Shown one piece after another: positions 7,332 to 15,280 of a stretch of DNA of 24,840 nucleotides; within the stretch, counting starts at the first letter, position 1, and each line of letters begins with the position of its first letter. The stretch spans positions 1 to 24,840 of the forward strand of contig CBEWDL010000029.1 in NCBI GenBank assembly GCA_965555375.1, in the 5' to 3' direction. Under the pieces are notes generated by a model. It was not told where the DNA came from. It was given only the letters and a program-made list of their open reading frames with translations, and ran no database searches. The translations under genes were made by a program, and so were the position numbers. This stretch comes from CBDVBL01 sp965555375. Lineage in GTDB: Bacteria > Zixibacteria > MSB-5A5 > UBA10806.

Positions 7332-8669
7332 TTACTGCTTGAAAAACTGTTCCACCCTCGAACGAACCACAGGTGTTGTAAAGACGATGACGGAATCGCC
7401 GGGCATGACTTTATCGTCGCCGGTGGGAACCGAGATGCCCCCCTTCCCGACCATCGCCCCGATCACCGCGCCTTTGGGGAACCCGACGTTTTTCAGCTTG
7501 TTCTGAATGATCTTACTTTTTTTCGGCACCACGAACTCCAGGATTTCCCCTTTGCCGCCCGCAATCTCGGATACCGACACCACGCGCCCCGGCCTTACAT
7601 ATTTCAAAATCTGGTTTGCTGCCAGCCGTCGCGGTGAGATGGTGGCGTCGATGCCGAGGCGCTCGTAAACCGTCATATAGGTGGACCTGTGTACCAGAGC
7701 TATGATTTCCTTGACGCCAAGATCCCGGGCCACCAGCCCCGACATCAGATTGACCTCATCCCGCCTGGAGGCGGCCACAAAAACATCGGCTTCTCCCAGC
7801 TTCTCCTCCTCCAGAAGATCCAGATCCGTGCCGTCGCCGTTTATGATTACCGTCTCTGACAGCGCCTCGGAAAGCTTCTCGCAGACCTTAGGATTCCATT
7901 CGATGATCCTGACGCTTTTACCCTGCTTTTCTAAAGAGCGCGCCACAGCAAAACCGATTTCACCGCCGCCTAAAATTACAATCGACCTGGCGCCTTTGCG
8001 TTGAGCTTCCCCGAAGTAGAGTTCGGAGTTTTGAATCTGCTCCGTCTTGCCGATAACGAAAGCCTCGTCATCCAGCATGAGGTGATCATCGCCGGATGGA
8101 ATTATCAGTTCATCCCCTCTTAAAATCGCGGCTATGAGAGTATCCGAAGGTATCTTGAGGTCTTTTAAAGGGATACTGCAATTAGTGGCGTCTCCGACGC
8201 GAAGCTGAACCATCTGCACCCGGTCATCGGCGAAATGCTCGACTCTCATGGCTCCGAAAGACCGGATCAACTTGTGAATCTGAATTGCCGCTAATATGCT
8301 GGTTGAGATCACCAGGTCGATCCCCAATAGCCCATGATATGCCCCCTCCCGGCCGGGTAGATAATCGTGGGAGTCTACCCGGGCGATCACGGTTTGAGCA
8401 CCGAGCTCTCTGGCTTGAAGGGAGGCCACAATATTGACCGCGTCGTCGTTGGTGACCGCCGTTACAATATCGGCCTTATGTACCTCTGCCTCCCGCAGCG
8501 TGCGAAATGAGGCGCCGTTCCCCTTGACAGCGCGAACGTCGATCTTATCGCCGGCGGCCTCCAGAGCCTCCGCGTCGGAGTCGATTATGGTGACATCGTG
8601 GCCCTCCGCGGCCAGCATGGAGGCCAGATGCCTGCCAACCTCGCCCATTCCTATTATCGCGATCTGCAT
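7332..8669 (-). CDS. trkA: TrkA NAD-binding regulatory subunit of Trk potassium uptake
   Basis: A 445-residue cytoplasmic protein with the duplicated RCK layout of full-length TrkA. NAD-binding fold 1 has GMGEVG (7-12) and spans about 1-125, followed by TrkA_C 1 (about 140-220). NAD-binding fold 2 has GGGEIG (234-239) and spans about 229-350, followed by TrkA_C 2 (about 362-443). It gates TrkH in response to bound nucleotides. It is the first gene of the trkA-trkH pair. A GAGG lies about 12 bases before the ATG, a weak ribosome binding site. The 242 bases upstream (8670-8911), before the next gene, show no clear promoter or terminator. Confidence 0.96.
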   Translation of the reverse strand: MQIAIIGMGEVGRHLASMLAAEGHDVTIIDSDAEALEAAGDKIDVRAVKGNGASFRTLREAEVHKADIVTAVTNDDAVNIVASLQARELGAQTVIARVDSHDYLPGREGAYHGLLGIDLVISTSILAAIQIHKLIRSFGAMRVEHFADDRVQMVQLRVGDATNCSIPLKDLKIPSDTLIAAILRGDELIIPSGDDHLMLDDEAFVIGKTEQIQNSELYFGEAQRKGARSIVILGGGEIGFAVARSLEKQGKSVRIIEWNPKVCEKLSEALSETVIINGDGTDLDLLEEEKLGEADVFVAASRRDEVNLMSGLVARDLGVKEIIALVHRSTYMTVYERLGIDATISPRRLAANQILKYVRPGRVVSVSEIAGGKGEILEFVVPKKSKIIQNKLKNVGFPKGAVIGAMVGKGGISVPTGDDKVMPGDSVIVFTTPVVRSRVEQFFKQ

Positions 8670-8911
8670 AACCTAAAACCCTCAAAATCGAGCCGGTTTA
8701 CGCCCGCACCTTCCGCAAGGCTGGAAATTTAGCATAAATGGGTATGGGTGGCAATGGAAAAGGGTGCTCCTTTGATGCGTCTCAGGATTACTGATTAGCC
8801 TAAATGATGGAATGCAAAATTCTCGGATAACAATCGAGGCGAATTTCAATTCGTCCCCGTATCAATCCATGCTTTTGACGGCAAATAATAGAGACGAGCA
8901 AGTTGCTTTCT

Positions 8912-9442
8912 TCATCCCTCCAGGTGCCAGCCCTCGCGCCGGTGGAAGAATTCCTCCGGGTTATCGAAATACAAATGGCAGGATTCGACTATCTTGAAAT
9001 GTTTCTGCTCCTCGCCGACTAAGAAACCGTATAGCTTCTTGGCGTTGGGATCGGTCGCCGAGGCCTCGGCCTCTCTGTAGAACTCCTGCCCCTTGCGCTC
9101 GAAATCCATGGCGAATCTGTAAACGTCGAGATCTGTTCCCCCGACCGGCGTGGATTTGGTGATCTCTTTTAAAAGCTGCTCGATGGCGGATTTTGGCTTA
9201 CCGGCTTTCAGACTCTCGATAACTGCGTCGGCATCGGCAGATTTCCCGGAGAGATATTCTTCGTTGAACCTCTCAATCGCTTTTATATGCTTCGACTCCT
9301 CGGCCGCCAGGAATCCGAACACTTCCCTGGCCAGCGAATCTTTCGCATTGGCTGCGGACTTGATGAAAAAGTCATACCCTTTTTTCTCCATCTCAATGGC
9401 GGCAAGCAATGCTTCCTTTTCAGGCAAATTCATCTCGCTCAT
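8912..9442 (-). CDS. Ferritin-like diiron protein (rubrerythrin-type, no rubredoxin domain)
   Basis: A 176-residue, two-halves helical protein. Each half has a helix with an early glutamate (E17/E19 in AAIEMEKKG; E115 in MDFERKG) and an ExxH-type helix (E48, E49, H52 in AAEESKH; E144, E145, H148 in GEEQKH), the iron-binding pattern of the rubrerythrin/ferritin-like superfamily. The C-terminal rubredoxin domain of classical rubrerythrin is absent; the protein ends EGWHLEG. It probably handles peroxide or iron in the cytoplasm; the exact reaction is unknown. The start was chosen at the ATG at 9442, because GGAG lies 6 bases before it. A longer frame from a TTG at 9457 would place that site inside the gene. 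It has its own promoter and is divergent from the peptidase gene. Confidence 0.9.
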   Translation of the reverse strand: MSEMNLPEKEALLAAIEMEKKGYDFFIKSAANAKDSLAREVFGFLAAEESKHIKAIERFNEEYLSGKSADADAVIESLKAGKPKSAIEQLLKEITKSTPVGGTDLDVYRFAMDFERKGQEFYREAEASATDPNAKKLYGFLVGEEQKHFKIVESCHLYFDNPEEFFHRREGWHLEG

Positions 9443-9446
9443 ATCG

Positions 9447-9450
9447 TCTC
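9447..9450 (-). promoter_or_regulatory. Ribosome binding site fixing the ferritin-like start
   Basis: AAAGGAG on the minus strand ends 4-6 bases before the ATG at 9442-9440. This is the only strong site nearby, and it lies downstream of the alternative TTG start at 9457, which can therefore be dismissed. Confidence 0.7.
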
Positions 9451-9466
9451 CTTTCAATCAGCCATC

Positions 9467-9494
9467 AAAATAACGTCCCTGCGGCTCATGTCAA
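9467..9494 (-). promoter_or_regulatory. Promoter of the ferritin-like gene
   Basis: The minus strand has TTGACA (complement of 9489-9494), a 16-base spacer, and TATTTT (complement of 9467-9472). It is placed correctly to start a short leader before the ATG at 9442. The same -35, spacer length and -10 occur in the divergent promoter at 9644-9671. Confidence 0.6.
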
Positions 9495-9643
9495 TAATTA
9501 ATGGTGCGCAACGCAATTCATACGTGGGTGCGAATCGGGCAACTATTTACCTCTAATCGGCTCTGGTGAAATTGACGGAACCACACTAATATTTCCTGCT
9601 GTTGGATTACAGGTGGAGTTGAAATTGGAACCTTTAAAAGCTG

Positions 9644-9671
9644 TTGACATTTAAGATGTTTCAGCTATTTT
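9644..9671 (+). promoter_or_regulatory. Promoter of the secreted peptidase gene
   Basis: TTGACA (9644-9649), a 16-base spacer and TATTTT (9666-9671) match the design of the opposite promoter at 9467-9494. The predicted start near 9678 leaves a long leader of about 170 bases before the ATG at 9848. Confidence 0.55.
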
Positions 9672-9847
9672 GGAAATGGCAGATGTCGGGGTATTTCAGG
9701 CTGGATAATCCGATGGCCTGGATGATTCGCAAGATTAAGCAGGCAACAAAGATCCCGCAGACGGCATTGTTTTTGCCCATTTAAGCTTGGTGGGCAATAG
9801 TGTTATGCGAAGTTTTTCTCAGGTAAATCTTAACCCAAGGAGCAGTA
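9672..9847 (+). other. Long 5' leader of the peptidase message, with a hairpin
   Basis: The leader contains a 7-bp stem, TTGCCCA (9773-9779) and TGGGCAA (9791-9797), with an 11-base loop. It also contains a 23-codon reading frame (9713-9784) whose stop codon falls in that loop. The frame begins MAWMIRKIKQATK, is basic, and has only a weak ribosome binding site. The peptidase ribosome binding site AAGGAG is at 9837-9842, 5 bases before its ATG. I recognise no known riboswitch. A role in regulation is possible but unproven. Confidence 0.3.
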
Positions 9848-12800
9848 ATGAGCAATGGTAAGGTCTTGTGGCTGGTTCTGATCATTCTCTTCCTGATGGG
9901 TGTTTCCGTCAATGCGGCGGTGATCCATGAATCGCTTCAGGCAGAACTCGACTGGTTGACTGCTGACAAAACAGTCGAGGCGATCGCTTTCTTTAACCAT
10001 CAGGCCGATATAGCCTCCATTAACCAACAGTTAAAGCAGAAACGGGCGACCCTGGCTGAGAGAAATCAGCGAGTAATTATCGAGCTGCAAGAAGCGGCGA
10101 CCCAGACTCAGCCGGTGATGATTGCATATCTGGAAGGATTGATAACCCGGGGCATCGTTAAAAATTATCGCATGTTCTGGATCGCCAATATGTTTCATGT
10201 CGAGGCTTCGCGAGAGGGAATCGAGGCTCTTGCCGCACGCCAGGACTTAAATATTCTTTATGCCGATATCCCGATTGAATTAATCGAACCGGTAGAATAC
10301 GATTCAGGTGGAGATCTGCTCCTCGATCATGAGATAGGCCTTGAAAGGATAAACGCTCTGGCGGCATGGGAGCATGGCTGGACCGGCCAAGGCCGAGTCG
10401 TTATGAATATTGATACTGGTGTCGATGGCACTCACCCGGCTTTAAGCGAGAGATTCCGCGGTGATGTAGATGGCGACGGCGATTATGACGAAAGCTGGAT
10501 CGATCCTTATGACACCAACTGGGATTTCCCGCAGGATGGCGCCTCCCATGGCACCCATACTATGGGTACGATCTGCGGACGATCTGCTGATGGTGATACA
10601 ATCGGTGTCGCAATCGATGCGCAATGGATCGCTGCAGCGGCGATCGATAGGGGAGGCGGAATGGAACGCACGATGGAGGATATTCTCGTTTCATTCGAGT
10701 GGGCGGTAGATCCGGACGGCGATCCCGGTACACAGGATAACCCGGATGCTATTGGAAACTCCTGGGGAATTCCGGATGGCCACCAATGGGAAGACTGCGA
10801 TACCACGTTCTGGAAGGTTATCGATAACGTTGAGGCTGCCGGATCAGTGGTGATATTCTCGGCCGGCAACGAAGGACACAACGGTCTTCGCTCTCCCCCG
10901 GACAGGGCAGAAACTTTTTACAACGTATTCTCGGTCGGCGCCGTAAATGGCAACGATCCTAACCTGCCGATAGCGGACTGGTCCGCCCGCGGCCCCACAG
11001 AATGTGCAGAAGGTGAGTTATCTATCAAACCCGAGGTCGTTGCTCCCGGCGTAAACGTTCGTTCGTCAGTTCCGGGCGGCGGCTATCAGACCATGAGCGG
11101 CACCTCCATGGCCTCCCCCCATATAACCGGGGCGGTGGCCGTAATCAGACAGGCGAATCCCAATCTCGATGTTGACACCATAAAAGATATCTTGATGTCC
11201 GCCGCCCACGATCTACCGTTTGACGATCCGGACGGCGAGGATAATACCTTCGGTCACGGCATAATCGATTTGTATGAAGCCTGCCTTCTTGCCCAGGCTG
11301 GCCACGGATTCATTGAAGGCCGGGTCACCGATATCTATAACAATGGTCTCGGCAATGCCCTGATCCGAGTCATCGATTCAGAAATATCCACCTACGCCCA
11401 TGAAGATGGCTATTACGAAATGATATTGCCGGGAGATATAACCTATACTCTCCAGGCTTCCCTCTTCGGTTATCTGCCCGAGCAGGTTGAGGTCGATCTG
11501 GCCGTGCAGGAAACACTGGTCGTTAATTTCGTTCTTCAGGAAGCCATACCGGGCGACCTGCACGGTACGGTCGTCAGCGCGGAAGATGCAGCCCCTATAG
11601 CAGGAGCGAATATTGAGGTGGTCGACACACCTGTAGAGCCGACCCAATCCGACGATAATGGATATTATGAATTCGTTGCTCTACCAGGCGATATAACATA
11701 TATCATCCGGGTCAGAGCATCCGGTTTCGGAATGGGAGAAAATTCCATACTCGTTCCGGGTGGAGGCGAGGCCGAGTTAAACTTCGCCCTGGGCTCGTTT
11801 GAGTCATTTGAAAATGATGATGCCAACTGGGTTGGGGAAGGCGTCTGGGAGTGGGGAGAACCAACGTCAGGCCCGGGTTCGGCATTCGATGGCTTTAATG
11901 TCTGGGCGACAGTCCTGGATGGCGACTATGCTAATAATGCCAATGATCTTTTGATTTCGGATTTCGTCACTGTCGATGATGACCAGGCAATTCTAAGATT
12001 TTACCATTGGTATGATTTCGAACACGACGGGACGGCTCGGGACGGCGGAAATGTCTCGGTCAGGATTCTGGACGAGGATTCATGGGAGCTGATAACTCCA
12101 GCCGGCGAATATCCCGACGGCGAGGTCCGGGGTCTGGGTAACGAACCCGGCTACTCCGGCTCTTCTGAAGATTGGGTGCAGGCAGAATTCGATCTCGGGG
12201 ACTTCGAAGGCTCAATCATACAATTAGGCTTTCAGGTTGGCGCTGATAGGTATAATACCAGGGCGGGATGGTATATTGATTCGGTGGACGTCTCAGGTGC
12301 GGTCCTCTTACCGTTTCCTGACATCGAGGTTGATCCTGCTTTCTTTACCATCGAATTAGAGTCCGGACAGTCCACAGACCGCACGCTCGCTATAGCCAAT
12401 CCTGCCGGCGGAGTCCTGACCTTCGAGATCAAACCCGTACTCGTATATAGACTGCTTGGGTTTTACGATGACTCTACTCCCGTGGGTGCCTCCTCCAACC
12501 GGAATTTGTATGGTGAAAGAAACCACGGATACGACGGTAATTCGGATTTCCTAACGGTCACCTACACCGGCCCCAAGCATGAAATACAGGGGCCAGATCC
12601 CGATCCCCCTATGATCCTGGATTCGGGAGGCCCCGACGCATTCGGATATACATGGATAGACTCCGACGAGCCGGATGGCCCCATCTATGACTGGATCGAT
12701 ATATCAGAGGATGGCCAACCACTGCAGTTCGACAACGACCAGAACCAGGGGCCCTTTGATCTCGGCTTTGAAATGCCTTTTTACGGAGACTATTTCGGTT

Positions 12801-13699
12801 CCATCCGCATCTGCTCCAATGGCTGGATATCCTTTACCAGTACCGCCACAGACCATTCCAACCAGCCGATTCCCAACGACATTGAGCCTAACAATCTGGT
12901 GGCTCCCCTCTGGGATGATCTCAACCCCTCCAACGGTGGAATGGTCTATTTTTACACCAATAGCCACGATAGCGCCATCGTGGCCTGGGAGGGCGTGCCC
13001 CGCTATCCAAACATCGGTTCGTATACTTTTGAGGCCATTCTAACCGCCGATGGTAACATAACCTATCAGTACAATAGCCTGGACGGTACTCTCAACTCCT
13101 GCACCATTGGTATCGAAAACGCAGGCGGCACTGTTGGCTTGCAGGTCGCTTACAACCAATATTACGCCGCTGAAAATTTGGCTGTGAAGATTATACCTCC
13201 GATATTCTGGCTCTCGGCGGATCCGCTTTCAGGTTTCGTTATGCCCGGCAGTTCCTCGGATATCAATGTTACTTTCGACGCCACTCAGCTTGATGAAGGA
13301 AACTATATAGGATATCTGGATATTACCTCAAACGACCCCGACGAGAGCAGTATCGCCGTGCAGTGCACGCTGACAGTTTCCGAAGAAACCGGCGTCGAGG
13401 ATCTATCCAGCGTCGTCCCGGAGGAATTCCAACTCCAGCAGAATTACCCCAATCCCTTCAACGCCACGACCCGGATTAGCTTTGCGCTACCCGTTCAATC
13501 AGATGTCAGGTTGATAATTTACGACCTCCTCGGGCGTCAGGTTAGAGGGCTACTGGCTGAAGAGCTATCAGCCGGATATCATGCTATTATCTGGGACGGC
13601 ACCGATGATAAGGGCCAGGCAGCGTCCTCCGGCGTCTATTTTTACAGTCTGAAGGCCGGCGACTTCGAGCGGAACCGCAAGATGATCATGTTAAAATAG
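9848..13699 (+). CDS. Secreted subtilisin-family (S8) peptidase with nidogen-like domain and C-terminal sorting domain
   Basis: A 1283-residue exported protease. The signal peptide is residues 1-23, followed by a propeptide-like region up to about 160. The S8 catalytic domain (about 165-475) has Asp189 (NIDTGVDG), His234 (GASHGTHTMG), oxyanion Asn341 (SAGNEGH) and Ser420 (SGTSMASPH), all intact. Two carboxypeptidase-regulatory-like beta domains follow (about 487-565 and 569-649), then a MAM/jelly-roll-like domain (about 650-817). The first half of an Ig-like repeat (about 823-862) is interrupted by a nidogen-like domain (about 925-1105). The second half of the repeat is at 1118-1177, with WLSADPLSG and ITSNDPDE. 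The last 85 residues form an FlgD-like / type A sorting domain starting at QNYPNPFN (1198-1205). It is probably anchored to or released from the surface to digest proteins. AAGGAG lies 5 bases before the ATG. Confidence 0.93.
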   Translation: MSNGKVLWLVLIILFLMGVSVNAAVIHESLQAELDWLTADKTVEAIAFFNHQADIASINQQLKQKRATLAERNQRVIIELQEAATQTQPVMIAYLEGLITRGIVKNYRMFWIANMFHVEASREGIEALAARQDLNILYADIPIELIEPVEYDSGGDLLLDHEIGLERINALAAWEHGWTGQGRVVMNIDTGVDGTHPALSERFRGDVDGDGDYDESWIDPYDTNWDFPQDGASHGTHTMGTICGRSADGDTIGVAIDAQWIAAAAIDRGGGMERTMEDILVSFEWAVDPDGDPGTQDNPDAIGNSWGIPDGHQWEDCDTTFWKVIDNVEAAGSVVIFSAGNEGHNGLRSPPDRAETFYNVFSVGAVNGNDPNLPIADWSARGPTECAEGELSIKPEVVAPGVNVRSSVPGGGYQTMSGTSMASPHITGAVAVIRQANPNLDVDTIKDILMSAAHDLPFDDPDGEDNTFGHGIIDLYEACLLAQAGHGFIEGRVTDIYNNGLGNALIRVIDSEISTYAHEDGYYEMILPGDITYTLQASLFGYLPEQVEVDLAVQETLVVNFVLQEAIPGDLHGTVVSAEDAAPIAGANIEVVDTPVEPTQSDDNGYYEFVALPGDITYIIRVRASGFGMGENSILVPGGGEAELNFALGSFESFENDDANWVGEGVWEWGEPTSGPGSAFDGFNVWATVLDGDYANNANDLLISDFVTVDDDQAILRFYHWYDFEHDGTARDGGNVSVRILDEDSWELITPAGEYPDGEVRGLGNEPGYSGSSEDWVQAEFDLGDFEGSIIQLGFQVGADRYNTRAGWYIDSVDVSGAVLLPFPDIEVDPAFFTIELESGQSTDRTLAIANPAGGVLTFEIKPVLVYRLLGFYDDSTPVGASSNRNLYGERNHGYDGNSDFLTVTYTGPKHEIQGPDPDPPMILDSGGPDAFGYTWIDSDEPDGPIYDWIDISEDGQPLQFDNDQNQGPFDLGFEMPFYGDYFGSIRICSNGWISFTSTATDHSNQPIPNDIEPNNLVAPLWDDLNPSNGGMVYFYTNSHDSAIVAWEGVPRYPNIGSYTFEAILTADGNITYQYNSLDGTLNSCTIGIENAGGTVGLQVAYNQYYAAENLAVKIIPPIFWLSADPLSGFVMPGSSSDINVTFDATQLDEGNYIGYLDITSNDPDESSIAVQCTLTVSEETGVEDLSSVVPEEFQLQQNYPNPFNATTRISFALPVQSDVRLIIYDLLGRQVRGLLAEELSAGYHAIIWDGTDDKGQAASSGVYFYSLKAGDFERNRKMIMLK

Positions 13700-13720
13700 A
13701 AGAAAGCATACTCTTTCTTA

Positions 13721-13755
13721 AACCCCTGCCTTTACGGGCAGGGGTTTTATTTATT
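13721..13755 (+). terminator. Rho-independent terminator after the peptidase gene
   Basis: A 10-bp stem, AACCCCTGCC (13721-13730) and GGCAGGGGTT (13737-13746), has a 6-base loop and is followed by TTATTTATT. It lies 22 bases beyond the stop codon of the peptidase gene and is a strong intrinsic terminator on the plus strand. Confidence 0.88.
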
Positions 13756-13769
13756 GTAACATCCAGCCT

Positions 13770-13806
13770 AAAATGCGAAGCGCCGCCCAGAGCTGGACGG
13801 CGCTTC
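13770..13806 (-). terminator. Probable terminator of the polysaccharide operon
   Basis: A 9-bp stem, GAAGCGCCG (13777-13785) and CGGCGCTTC (13798-13806), can extend through CCAG/CTGG after one mismatch. Read on the minus strand the stem is followed by GCATTTTA, a short T run. It lies 20 bases past the stop codon of the last minus-strand gene and faces the plus-strand terminator just to its left. It is weaker than that one. Confidence 0.55.
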
Positions 13807-13826
13807 CCCCCTCAAAGCTGCACATT

Positions 13827-15278
13827 CTATTCCAGCTTAAATTTATGCCATTTCGTGGCGAAATACTGCCCCTCCATATCCTCGGCGGTCAATATATAAT
13901 AATATTTGCCGGCCGGCAGGAGTTCCCCATCACGCGATATCCCATCCCAGACTACGTTTATGGGAGGCACACCACTGCCTTTGATAACCTTCAAGGTCCA
14001 GCGATCGATTTCTTCCTCGGACCAGCTTTTGATCTTCGCTTTGAATACATATAACTTCCAGCTATTGGTCTTGATTATCCGCTGGGGTCTCAGATAGAAA
14101 ACGATCCTCTTGAAATCCATCGATGAAATATCGGCCACATCCATATCTATATCAAACCGCTGGTATTGGCGGCCCCTGAAATCAGTATCTTTATCGATAA
14201 CCGGAGGTTTTATCTTGGATCCCGGCGGGAGATTGAAAATCTCCGGTTCCAGAGGATGTTGCCTTTGAAACGGCTCAGGCTGAACCGGTTCGGAATATTC
14301 ATCGTCATACATGCTATACTCCGGCACGCCGCCCCAGCCGTAGGTTACGCCCAGGAAATGATCCAGAGGGGTGGAGCCATCTGTGGTTTCATACGGATAG
14401 GTCATCAGTGAATAATCCAGTCTAAGATCGTTGACGCCAATCTTGAAGTTGAAAGAGATTCCAGTTGATAGGCTGGAATAATCGCTTTCCATATCGTATC
14501 TTACGCCCTTGCCGATGGCATATCCAGCACGAGTCCCAACGGAGATCCGTCCGTAGGGGATAAACCACCATTCCGTGCCGAGGTTTAGAAGCGCCGTTGT
14601 ATATTTCTGCGAAATACCGGATTCTTCCAGTTGGCCCGCTAACACAAAAGCGGCTTGCCATTCCTGTGCGCTGTGAGAATATCCCAGGCCAAGCCGTTCA
14701 CGACGAGGCAGATATTCAGCGACACCGAAATATTCCGGTGACAATTTGGAACGGACGATATTCTCTGCAACGGCAGCGGCTATTATTCCGGTGCGGGATC
14801 TATAAGTGATTCCCAGGTCGAAATCGAATGCCGAGCGCTCGCCAAACATAGTTTCAGTCAGATACTTCACTGAGGCACCGGCCGACCAGCCCGGTACGAA
14901 CTCTCGGCCATAGGAAAGAACGGCGTAGTTTATAGTCGGGACGCCGGTAAAATCAGAAAACGAACCGCTTTGAAGAGTGTTGAGAGCAAGTCCGCCAAGT
15001 TCAGGCTTATAATAAACGATGGCAAACTGGCCATCGTAAGGTTTCTCCGACCAGCCGGAATACTCATAGTCGTTTTGCTTATTATACATAAGCTGAGATT
15101 GCCAGCCTCTGGCGAAACCCAGACCGGAGGGATTATAAAGGGCTCCCGAGGGATCGTCGGCCAGTACAAAATAGGAAAATCCCATCCCGCCGCCCCTGGC
15201 GCCGGTCAAAAAATCTGCCGCTGCAGCAGAAAAACATAGCAATTGAATGAAAACCAGAGTCAATATTAGTCTCCGCAT
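13827..15278 (-). CDS. PorV/PorQ-like outer-membrane barrel with FlgD-like C-terminal domain
   Basis: A 483-residue exported protein. A signal peptide covers residues 1-21 (MRRLILTLVFIQLLCFSAAAA), followed by GARGGGMGFSYFVLADDPSGALYNPSGL, read in two parts: the glycine-rich start and the DDPSGALYNPSGL motif typical of PorV/PorQ and related FCB outer-membrane barrels. Alternating beta-strand sequence runs to about 330. After a proline-rich linker, the last 130 residues hold a beta domain ending in VVWDGISRDGELLPAGKYYY, an FlgD-type Ig-like motif. The start was set at the ATG at 15278, 2 bases after the stop of the preceding gene; an earlier TTG at 15293 would overlap that gene and add five residues before the signal peptide. 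It is the last gene of the polysaccharide operon. It may help move or anchor surface material; this is inferred from context. Confidence 0.75.
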   Translation of the reverse strand: MRRLILTLVFIQLLCFSAAAADFLTGARGGGMGFSYFVLADDPSGALYNPSGLGFARGWQSQLMYNKQNDYEYSGWSEKPYDGQFAIVYYKPELGGLALNTLQSGSFSDFTGVPTINYAVLSYGREFVPGWSAGASVKYLTETMFGERSAFDFDLGITYRSRTGIIAAAVAENIVRSKLSPEYFGVAEYLPRRERLGLGYSHSAQEWQAAFVLAGQLEESGISQKYTTALLNLGTEWWFIPYGRISVGTRAGYAIGKGVRYDMESDYSSLSTGISFNFKIGVNDLRLDYSLMTYPYETTDGSTPLDHFLGVTYGWGGVPEYSMYDDEYSEPVQPEPFQRQHPLEPEIFNLPPGSKIKPPVIDKDTDFRGRQYQRFDIDMDVADISSMDFKRIVFYLRPQRIIKTNSWKLYVFKAKIKSWSEEEIDRWTLKVIKGSGVPPINVVWDGISRDGELLPAGKYYYILTAEDMEGQYFATKWHKFKLE

Positions 15279-15280
15279 GG

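Noticed and set aside
8840..8853. A small inverted repeat CGAAT-TTCA-ATTCG downstream of the ferritin-like gene
   Set aside because: Only 5 bp, AT-rich and without a T tract, so not a credible terminator.
9443..9457. A TTG start adding five residues to the ferritin-like protein
   Set aside because: The strong AAAGGAG ribosome binding site lies inside this extension and points to the ATG at 9442.
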